Positions 6,386-13,490 of a stretch of DNA of 34,580 nucleotides are shown one piece after another. The stretch spans positions 1 to 34,580 of the forward strand of contig CALGIG010000068.1 of assembly GCA_937915865.1 (NCBI GenBank). The letters are read 5' to 3'. The position numbers were made by a program, and so were the translations under genes. Position 1 is the first letter of the stretch. Every line of letters begins with the position of its first letter. The notes under the pieces were generated by a model, which saw only the letters and a list, made by a program, of their open reading frames with translations, did no database searches and was not told where the DNA came from. This stretch comes from an uncultured Prolixibacteraceae bacterium (lineage in GTDB: Bacteria > Bacteroidota > Bacteroidia > Bacteroidales > Prolixibacteraceae).

Positions 6386-7751
6386 ATGTCAGTTATAATT
6401 TTCGATATGTTTCCAGCCAGCGGGCATTACAGTGCTATCCTGAAAATGGCGAAAGTACTGAACAACAACGGTTTTCGCGTGGTTGTTTCGGGAAGCGCCG
6501 ATTTCAGGGAAAAGGTGGAAAAACAAGGTCTGGAGTACCTGATAACCAATCCTTTACTTTTAATTCCGGAAAAATCGTTAAAGGCATTGGGGCAAGGACG
6601 AAAATTCCTTGAAAGTCGCAAGGCTTACCAGTCGAAACAGGAAGAAGAATGGATGGAAAACTTTAACCGCTTGAAAACCGATATTCAGGCATTACAGCCT
6701 TCGTTGGTATTGCTGGACGAACAGAATGCCCTGAAAGCCGGGGCTTATGTAGCATTGGGCGTACCTGTGGTATTTTTTCAGACCAAGCCCGATACCCGGA
6801 GAAATACGGGCATTCCCCCGTTTACGAGCTATTATCTTCCCCGTTTTACAGCAACCAGCAACGGGTATTGCCGATTTCTGTGGCTGAGTAAGGGGTTTAT
6901 GCCTGCTTTCAGAACAATTTGCCGGAAATTAAAGCTCCTGAAAACAGATGATTTATCGGTTTTGCTGAGAATATACCGGGAGATAGGGCTTGATTGGGGC
7001 GAAAGGATTGACATCAACCGTTCGTTCGGAGTTGGGATAAAAGGATTTTCCAGGATAGTAGTTTCACCTGCCCCGTTCGACTTTCCCCACGAAGAAATGC
7101 CGGGGGTTCATCGGATTGGCCCGTTAACCAATGTGAACAGGGAAGGGAAAATCGACCAGCCGCGATACCAAATCCTAATACGAAAAATCGAAGAATACCA
7201 ATCCACGCAAAAAGGCCGGGTCATTTATGCTTCGATGGGAACGATTACGGGTCAGGACGCCAAACGCTGTACGAAGTTCTTTTTGCAAATGGGTAAAATA
7301 GCGCGGATGAACCCTGAACATCTTTTCATTTTATCTACAGGAAATTCATTCGACGTGAATTTGTTGCTGCCCACGCCTAATAATATGCTGGTTTTTGAAA
7401 CAGTACCTCAGGTTGATTTACTTCAAAAGTGCGATTTTATGATTACTCATGGAGGAATGAACAGCATTACTGAATGTGTTTTTTTGTGGTGTACCCATGT
7501 TGGTTTATCCGCTTTCACGTAAATGGGACCAGCCGGGTAATTCGGCAAGGGTTGTATATCATGGGCTGGGGCTACGCGGGCGTATCGAAAGCGATTCGGC
7601 AAAAACAATCTCAAAAAAGATTAATCAATTAATAGAAAACTATCAGTATTACAAGGACAATGTACTGAGAATGAAACAAAAGTTTGAAGAGAAAAACAAT
7701 TCTACCGAAGTTGTAAACATCATTGAATCAATTATTAATAGCCATGAATAA
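6386..7751 (+). pseudogene. UDP-glycosyltransferase (GT1, MGT-like) with a frameshift at a T7 run
   Basis: The first frame encodes 378 residues of a GT-B enzyme: an N-terminal domain starting FDMFPASGHYSAILKMAKVL and a C-terminal donor-binding domain with ASMGT, ETVPQVDLL and the signature His355-Gly-Gly-Met-Asn. Directly after SITECV the frame is lost at seven T residues (7479-7485). With six, the frame would continue FCGVPMLVYPLSRKWDQPGN, which supplies the rest of the donor site, and end at 7751. The full product would be about 455 residues, a normal length for the family. The frameshift may be a homopolymer sequencing error, a slippage-regulated site or real inactivation. These enzymes normally glycosylate small molecules; the acceptor here is unknown. 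The stop overlaps the exporter start by eight bases. Confidence 0.8.
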
Positions 7752-9963
7752 ACAAGAACTTAACCACATAAAAAAAACCTTTACCCGCCAGTACAGCCAG
7801 TTTTATTGCGGGCTGGCTTGCCTCACCTCAATCGTGAAATACCACGGGGGCGATACCACCCAGGAAAAGTTGCGCGATGCCAGTGGCACTACCTTGCAGG
7901 GAACGAGCCTGCTGGGCTTGTACCAATCGGCGCAAAAACTGGGGTTCACGGCCAATGCCTACGAAGCTGACCTGGAAAACCTGAAAAAGATGGACGCGCC
8001 CGTAATTTTGCATATTCTGAAAGACGGAACACTGGAACACTACGTGGTGTGTTATGGGTACGACAACGGGAAATTTTTGTTGGGCGACCCTGGTTGGGGC
8101 ATCATTGAGTACCGCGATGAGGAATTGGAAGTTGTATGGAGGTCGCGCGCGATGCTGGTTTTGAAGCCCAATGAAAGTTTTGTGCGTAAAGAAAACCGCG
8201 CACGCAACATGCAGGCCTGGTTTAAAGAATTGGTGAAAGACGACGTGCCGGTGCTGGCTGTAGCCGCTTTTATGGGTATGGTGTTGGCCGTGCTGGGTTT
8301 AGCCGTTGCTATATACACCCAAAAACTGATCGATAAGATTTTGCCTTCGAACAATTCCAGGTTTCTCTTTCAAAGTTTGGCTATTTTCGTGTTGATTTTA
8401 ATTGCCAAAGCATTTCTGGGGTATATCCGCGGTATTTTCCTGGTGAGGCAAAGCAAGGAGATGAATGTTCGCATAGTATCGTCGTTTTTCGGGAAACTGA
8501 TGCTTTTGCCGCAAAACTTTTTCGACAGCACTTCAACCGGCGATATGATTGGCCGCCTGAACGATTCGCAGCGCATTCAGCGTGTGGTGATTAACCTGAG
8601 CAGCAACATCGTGATCGATGTTTTGATTATCCTTTCGGCTTCGGTTTACATTTTTATGCTTTCGCCTTCAACCGGACTAATCAGCCTGTTGGCTGTTCCG
8701 GTATTTGGTGCGCTGGCCTGGCGGTACAACCGGAATGTTATCGAGAAACAGCGCGAAGTGATGCAGTCGTATGCTGCTTCCGAGAGTAAATATATCGATA
8801 CCATTCAGGGTGTTAAAGTGGTGAAATCCGGGAATAAGGAAGGGCTTTTCTCGAAGACCGTGGAAAACGTGTATAATTTCTTTCAGGATAAAGTTTACGA
8901 ACTGGGTATTCTGGGCAACAAAATAAACCTGCTGGCCCAGTTGGGTAGCGTGGCACTTATTTCGGCGGTTATAGCCTGGAGTGCATATCTTGTTTTGGGA
9001 AAACAATTGTTGTTGGGCGAAATGATGGGTATTGTTTCAATAGTTGGCAGTTTGGTAACTTCGGTTATCAACACGGCTATGGCCAACATTCAATTTCAGG
9101 AGGCCAAAATTGCCTTTGAGCGCATGTACGAATTTTCGTCAGCCGAGCCGGAGTTTCAGGTTCAAAGTCAAAAGTCAAAAGTTCAAAGTTTTGCTTCTTC
9201 CTATCACGAAATTAACTCACTCGAAATTAAAGAGTTGAACTTTAGATTTCCAGGTAAGAGTTTGCTGCTTAAAAATATTGATGTAATATTTAAGCGAGGA
9301 GAAATAACCACTATTTTTGGCGAGATCGGTTGCGGAAAGAGTACGTTAATATCAGTTTTACAGCGGTTTTATCCTGTTGAATCGGGAAAAATATTGATCA
9401 ATGGCGCCAATTGGACTGATATGGATATTCCTGAATGGCGGAGTCGGATTGGAGTAGTTTCACAACATGTAAAACTGTTTAATGGTACTATCCTTGAAAA
9501 CATTTGTATGGATGAATACATTAATGTTGAGAGAGTTGACCATTTCTGTAAAGAAATTGGTATTGATCTCTTTATTAATGAGTTTCAACAAGGGTATGCT
9601 ACTATTATTTCAGAAAATAGCGCTAACTTATCGGGAGGGCAGCAACAATTAATTGCTTTAGCCCGCGCGTTATACCAACGACCACAAATTTTATTGCTTG
9701 ATGAAGCCACTGCTGCTATGGACCGCCGTACCGAACAATTTGTGCTGAAATTGCTTCAACGCTTGAAAAACGAGATGATCATTATTTTTGTTACCCATCG
9801 TGTTCAACTGGCAAGGCATACCGATAAAATTGTAGTAATTGAAAATAAGCAGATTAGTACAGTCGGTTCGCATGATAGCGTAATCAGGGTGAACAAACTT
9901 TACTCCGAGGCATTTGAGGAAATCACAAAGGCGAACATAAATGCAATGCTTTGCAAGAATTAA
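7744..9963 (+). CDS. Peptidase C39-containing ABC exporter for double-glycine peptides
   Basis: The 739-residue protein combines three units. The N-terminal C39 peptidase (about residues 1-145) has Gln16, catalytic Cys22 in QFYCGLACL, His99 in EHYVV and Asp115 in GDPGWG. A six-helix transmembrane domain spans about 170-450. The nucleotide-binding domain has Walker A GEIGCGKST (526-534), signature LSGGQQQ (from 629), Walker B ILLLDEAT with Asp653-Glu654 and the switch His685. It should cut leaders after Gly-Gly and export the core peptide across the inner membrane; the 2405-2554 product is the only such substrate seen. I chose the ATG at 7744, which overlaps the upstream stop; the track-style start at 7723 is a TTG. 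The linker near 9162-9190 is repeat-like (CAAAGTCAAAAGTCAAAAG), and the DNA after it is much AT-richer than before. No HlyD-type adaptor gene is present in the window. Confidence 0.95.
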   Translation: MNKQELNHIKKTFTRQYSQFYCGLACLTSIVKYHGGDTTQEKLRDASGTTLQGTSLLGLYQSAQKLGFTANAYEADLENLKKMDAPVILHILKDGTLEHYVVCYGYDNGKFLLGDPGWGIIEYRDEELEVVWRSRAMLVLKPNESFVRKENRARNMQAWFKELVKDDVPVLAVAAFMGMVLAVLGLAVAIYTQKLIDKILPSNNSRFLFQSLAIFVLILIAKAFLGYIRGIFLVRQSKEMNVRIVSSFFGKLMLLPQNFFDSTSTGDMIGRLNDSQRIQRVVINLSSNIVIDVLIILSASVYIFMLSPSTGLISLLAVPVFGALAWRYNRNVIEKQREVMQSYAASESKYIDTIQGVKVVKSGNKEGLFSKTVENVYNFFQDKVYELGILGNKINLLAQLGSVALISAVIAWSAYLVLGKQLLLGEMMGIVSIVGSLVTSVINTAMANIQFQEAKIAFERMYEFSSAEPEFQVQSQKSKVQSFASSYHEINSLEIKELNFRFPGKSLLLKNIDVIFKRGEITTIFGEIGCGKSTLISVLQRFYPVESGKILINGANWTDMDIPEWRSRIGVVSQHVKLFNGTILENICMDEYINVERVDHFCKEIGIDLFINEFQQGYATIISENSANLSGGQQQLIALARALYQRPQILLLDEATAAMDRRTEQFVLKLLQRLKNEMIIIFVTHRVQLARHTDKIVVIENKQISTVGSHDSVIRVNKLYSEAFEEITKANINAMLCKN
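9160..9192 (+). repeat. CAAAGTCAAAAG-type short repeat in the exporter linker
   Basis: The stretch contains overlapping units of (C)AAAGTCAAAAGT and encodes a low-complexity VQSQKSKVQS linker between the membrane domain and the ATPase domain. Base composition changes at this point, from about 45-53% GC in three sampled 60-base rows before it to about 30-32% in two rows after it (hand counts). Confidence 0.65.
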
Positions 9964-9996
9964 GCAGGTTGAACAGACAGGACAGATCAAACAGCA

Positions 9997-10025
9997 ATGA
10001 GCGTCAATAAATTCGTTGAACAGGC
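9997..10025 (+). repeat. 29-base near-direct repeat, right copy
   Basis: This is the partner of 2185-2213 (26 of 29 bases). It starts 34 bases after the exporter stop. The frame from its ATG reads MSVNKFVEQAIGNSSGI and then stops, too short to call a gene. Confidence 0.6.
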
Positions 10026-10050
10026 GATTGGGAATAGTTCTGGAATTTAA

Positions 10051-10857
10051 TTAAGCGCTTTGACCGTAAATATTCTGAATGACCAGCCCTGCCAGTGTAA
10101 ACCCAAAGATAGCTGTAATGTGGGCCACCGTTCCGTTGATAATGGCTTTTTGGCTGCACCATTCGTGGTCGGCCAGATCAGGGTTACCGGGTGCATTTTT
10201 TACTTTGGGGCACAGACATTTTTCGGTCCCGCACGATGCACCGGTACCTTTGTTTTCGAGTAGTTCCTCGCTGTAAACGCACATGAATTTTTTCGCCGGA
10301 AGCTCGCCGCTTTTCAGCCTTTTTCGCACAATTTTAGCCAACGGACAACCCTTCACTTTCCAGAATTCGGTTACCTGAATTTTGGTCGGGTCAATTTTTA
10401 ACGAAGCGCCCATCGACGACAAGAATACGGCTTTGGTGCGTGTAGCTTTGCGAATCAAGTCAACCTTGTTACTTACACTGTCTATGGCATCAATGATAAA
10501 ATCGTACGAGCCGAGTTCAAAAAAATCGGAGCTCGATGGTTCATAAATCTTCTGGATGGCAGTTATTTCGGCTTTCGGGTTAATTTCGAGCAGACGTTTT
10601 TTCAGCGCCTCGGTTTTTACTTGTCCAACAGTTTCGGTGGTTGCGTGTAATTGCCTGTTGATGTTGGTTACACAAACCAGGTCGGAATCGACTATGGTTA
10701 ATTGCCGGATTCCGCTCCTGACAAGGCTTTCGGCACACCAACTGCCTACGCCACCAATCCCAAAAATGATTACTTTCTGAGCGGAAATCCGATCCATCAT
10801 CTCTTTGCCCAACAAACGTTCAGTTCGCTGAAAAATTCCCTTTTCTATTCCTGCCAT
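10051..10857 (-). CDS. tcdA: tRNA threonylcarbamoyladenosine dehydratase (ThiF/E1-like)
   Basis: The 268-residue protein has the ThiF/MoeB/E1-like adenylating fold. It shows an N-terminal FQRTERLLG, the nucleotide-binding GIGGVGSWCAESLVRSG (about residues 33-49), the acidic DSD, the NRQLHA helix and a Cys-rich C-terminal part (CGTEKCLCP) followed by a membrane-tethering hydrophobic end (FGFTLAGLVIQ). TcdA (CsdL/YgdL) uses ATP to cyclise t6A into ct6A at position 37 of ANN-decoding tRNAs. The length and motifs fit the family well. It is transcribed alone, towards the exporter gene. A 12-bp perfect inverted repeat lies just upstream of its start. Confidence 0.9.
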   Translation of the reverse strand: MAGIEKGIFQRTERLLGKEMMDRISAQKVIIFGIGGVGSWCAESLVRSGIRQLTIVDSDLVCVTNINRQLHATTETVGQVKTEALKKRLLEINPKAEITAIQKIYEPSSSDFFELGSYDFIIDAIDSVSNKVDLIRKATRTKAVFLSSMGASLKIDPTKIQVTEFWKVKGCPLAKIVRKRLKSGELPAKKFMCVYSEELLENKGTGASCGTEKCLCPKVKNAPGNPDLADHEWCSQKAIINGTVAHITAIFGFTLAGLVIQNIYGQSA

Positions 10858-10872
10858 GTTTAAAACAATTTG

Positions 10873-10908
10873 AACAACAGGTAATTAAGCTGTGTTTTAC
10901 CTGTTGTT
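10873..10908. promoter_or_regulatory. 12-bp perfect inverted repeat upstream of tcdA
   Basis: AACAACAGGTAA (10873-10884) and TTACCTGTTGTT (10897-10908) are exact reverse complements with a 12-base spacer. The element ends 16 bases before the tcdA start on the minus strand, so it lies in the leader RNA or promoter. It could be an operator or an mRNA hairpin; no function can be assigned. Confidence 0.5.
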
Positions 10909-11123
10909 TTGGATGGCGAAAATACAAAAAATCTGCATTCAGCAAATTTGAAAATTCATTATAGGCAAAGTCCCAACGCTAAATCAATTAGGTATTCTGT
11001 GGAATATTTAATATTTGTAAACAAGAACTGGCAAGGTAATGGCCGATGTCATTGAATGAATACATGTAAAAGTGTATTTTCACAGTTGAAATTAAGATTT
11101 AAATAACAACTAAATAAATAATA

Positions 11124-12341
11124 ATGAGAAAATTAAAAGTGAATAGTTTCATTTTCGTTATGGGTCTGGTCTTTCTTCTGAGTTCTTTTCAGGAAGCAGC
11201 AAAACCGTTGAAAGAAGGGATTTGGCGTGGCGTTTTCACGGTTCCGGACAATAAAATTCCCTTTCTTTTCGAGGTGAAAGCTAATTCCGTATTCCTGATT
11301 AACGGCGAAGACCGTTTTCAGGTGAAGAATTTGGCTTACCAGAACGATTCGGTTTTCATTCCTTTCGATTTATACGATGCCGTTTTAAAGTGCAAAATGG
11401 GCCAAAATACGCTCGAAGGCAAGCTGGTTAAAACCTCAGGTGGAAAAATAGTTAGCGAAATTCCGTTTAAAGCTGAGTTTGATAGTAAGAACCGTTTCCC
11501 CGGAAGCAATGAAAAACCAACATATTCATTGGCTGGAACCTGGGACATCAACATTGGCGAAGGCATTGATGCTGAGAAAACGGTTGGCAATTTTAGCCTA
11601 AAAGGTTCAATTCTTACTGGCTCTATTCTCACAACCACTGGTGATTACCGCTTCCTGGAAGGAGTGGCACACGGAAAAACATTCGAATTGTCGACTTTTG
11701 GAGGTTCTTCTCCATATTTGTTAAAAGGCGAATTTTCGAGTGAAAATTCATTTTCCGGCGAATTTGTTACTGCCAGAAAAGTCATAAAGCTGGTGGGAAC
11801 ACGCAACGCTAAAGCAGCTTTGCCCGATGCCTATAAAACGACTTCGTTGAAAGAAGGCTTTTCGACAATCGCATTTTCATTTCCAAACCTCGAAGAGAAA
11901 AAAGTGTCGTTGACTGATCCTGCCTACAAAGGGAAAGTTGTGGTTGTTACACTTCTGGGAAGCTGGTGCCCGAATTGTCTGGATGAGAATACGTTTTTGT
12001 CCCAATGGTACAAAGCAAACCATCAGCGTGGCGTTGAAATCATCGGCTTAGGTTTCGAACGGAAGAACGATTTTGAGTCAGCAAGGAAATCGCTTTCGGC
12101 GTTAAAAAACCGATTGGGAATTGATTACGAAATATTGTTTGCCGGACAGGTGGGGCCCGATGCTGCAAAATTGCTGCCGCAACTAAACGGAATTGCATCG
12201 TATCCTACAACTATTTTTGTTGATAAGAAAGGTAACGTCCGAAAAATACATTCAGGATTTAGCGGCCCTGCAACCGGTAAGTTTTTCGACGAGTTTAAAG
12301 CTGAATTTAATGAATTGATTGACAGTTTATTGTCTGAATAA
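11124..12341 (+). CDS. TlpA-family thioredoxin-like protein with an N-terminal beta-rich region
   Basis: The 405-residue protein has a signal peptide (residues about 7-25), then about 230 residues of beta-rich sequence of the kind found before TlpA domains in Bacteroidota, with repeated G-x-W/G-x-F patterns such as GIWRGVF, AGTWDINIGEG and LKGEFSS. A redoxin/TlpA domain begins near residue 245 and carries Cys282-Pro-Asn-Cys285 in LLGSWCPNCLDE and the cis-proline region SYPTTIFVDKKG. It should be periplasmic and reduce, or shuffle, thiols of exported proteins. The 266-base upstream gap separates it from the divergent tcdA. It is convergent with the DUF4249/TonB pair, with a palindromic repeat between them. 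It is not obviously part of the peptide locus. Confidence 0.9.
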   Translation: MRKLKVNSFIFVMGLVFLLSSFQEAAKPLKEGIWRGVFTVPDNKIPFLFEVKANSVFLINGEDRFQVKNLAYQNDSVFIPFDLYDAVLKCKMGQNTLEGKLVKTSGGKIVSEIPFKAEFDSKNRFPGSNEKPTYSLAGTWDINIGEGIDAEKTVGNFSLKGSILTGSILTTTGDYRFLEGVAHGKTFELSTFGGSSPYLLKGEFSSENSFSGEFVTARKVIKLVGTRNAKAALPDAYKTTSLKEGFSTIAFSFPNLEEKKVSLTDPAYKGKVVVVTLLGSWCPNCLDENTFLSQWYKANHQRGVEIIGLGFERKNDFESARKSLSALKNRLGIDYEILFAGQVGPDAAKLLPQLNGIASYPTTIFVDKKGNVRKIHSGFSGPATGKFFDEFKAEFNELIDSLLSE

Positions 12342-12372
12342 TTTGTAGTTTAGATAGTGTACAGAAAACATC

Positions 12373-12452
12373 AGAGCGTCATTGCGAAGGAGGAACGACT
12401 GAAGCAATCCGTAAATTAATGGACTGCTTCACTTTGCTCGCAATGACGCTCT
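12373..12452. repeat. Interspersed palindromic repeat between convergent genes
   Basis: AGAGCGTCATTGCGA at the left end and TCGCAATGACGCTCT at the right end are exact inverted copies, and the inner parts (GAAGCAATCC against GGACTGCTTC) are also largely complementary. The whole 80-base unit folds on itself. It resembles a widespread class of CGTCATTGCGAGG-type intergenic repeats and could also end transcription from both sides. Confidence 0.75.
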
Positions 12453-12497
12453 TTCTTAGATTTCCTGCTTTTCAAACAACCTCTGATTCAAATGTTT

Positions 12498-13487
12498 TTA
12501 TTTCTTTAATTGATCTTCAATTTCCTGGGTGACTTTTACTTTTTTTGAGGTCGAAATATCACGGGCAACAAACAGTCCCAGCACTGGTTTCCCATCGCTC
12601 GATGTAAAGTTGCTTTTAATATTTGCCGGAGGAACAGAGAACAAACCTCCTGTCTGGCTTTGATTAATTAGTTGGTAATAATAGTTGTAAGCAAATTCCG
12701 AGGTCGAAGTTTGTTTTACCTGAACAACATCATTCAGGTTAATTTTTCTGTCTTCAGGTTTTGTAGTATCATAATAATCAGTAAAAATTTCAAGTTTTGT
12801 AATATAATTACCGTCAACGAATTTATCCCAAGCCACCGAAAGGTCCTGGGCATCAGCCAGAAGCTTGTCGTTCACATAAACATCCCATTTGTAATAATTA
12901 CCAATTCCTTTAGGTTCCTGACTGTAAATGAAAACACCCAAAAACCGTTTGTCGCCCCGTAACGATGGTTCAACCACAAGCGAATCAATTGGCGAAACAC
13001 TTGACAATTTGTCTTTTGCCTGAAGGGTAACCCCGTCGGTTTGAATGGTTAAAGTGTATTCGCGACCTATAACACCTTGATATTGTTTACCCGCTGGAAT
13101 GGTATAAAACCCAGGTTTTGCCGAATTTTCAGCTAAAGTAATCTGGTTGGCCGGACTGGCATTATCCGAAAGAACAACTGTAGCGCCGCTAATTCCCGGA
13201 TATGTTATATCCTGATCTACTTTTAGTGTTTTGTATAAAAACACATACGGCTGGTCTTGTGTATTTATTTCGGCTTCAACGCCAATTAGGTTAAGGTTTT
13301 CGTCGCTCAGTTTTACATCAATCACATCTTCGCACGAGGTGAAAAGGACGGAAGAAAGGAAGAGAACGAAGACAGTAAAAAGGAGGACGGAGAATGAAGA
13401 CCGGGATCCTTCGAATGAATCCTTTTTGCCTGTAGTCAGTTGCTTGCAGCCAGTTGCTTTTGTTATATGTTGTTTCATTGTTTTCAT
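12498..13487 (-). CDS. DUF4249 family lipoprotein
   Basis: The 329-residue protein has an unusually long polar start of about 35 residues. A hydrophobic stretch follows, ending in a lipobox (LFTSC, with the cysteine followed by EDVIDV), so it is probably a lipoprotein. The rest fits DUF4249: an early EAEINTQDQPYVFLYKT strand, the SGATVVLSDN motif and the long beta-rich body. DUF4249 proteins are typically encoded next to TonB-dependent receptors with a carboxypeptidase-like N-terminal domain, as here, and are presumed to form a surface complex with them. The gene begins three bases after the receptor stop codon, so the two are co-transcribed. The polar N-terminal extension is encoded by repeat-like DNA (AGTTGCTTGCAGCCAGTTGC on the plus strand). 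The substrate is unknown. Confidence 0.85.
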   Translation of the reverse strand: MKTMKQHITKATGCKQLTTGKKDSFEGSRSSFSVLLFTVFVLFLSSVLFTSCEDVIDVKLSDENLNLIGVEAEINTQDQPYVFLYKTLKVDQDITYPGISGATVVLSDNASPANQITLAENSAKPGFYTIPAGKQYQGVIGREYTLTIQTDGVTLQAKDKLSSVSPIDSLVVEPSLRGDKRFLGVFIYSQEPKGIGNYYKWDVYVNDKLLADAQDLSVAWDKFVDGNYITKLEIFTDYYDTTKPEDRKINLNDVVQVKQTSTSEFAYNYYYQLINQSQTGGLFSVPPANIKSNFTSSDGKPVLGLFVARDISTSKKVKVTQEIEDQLKK

Positions 13488-13490
13488 GAA

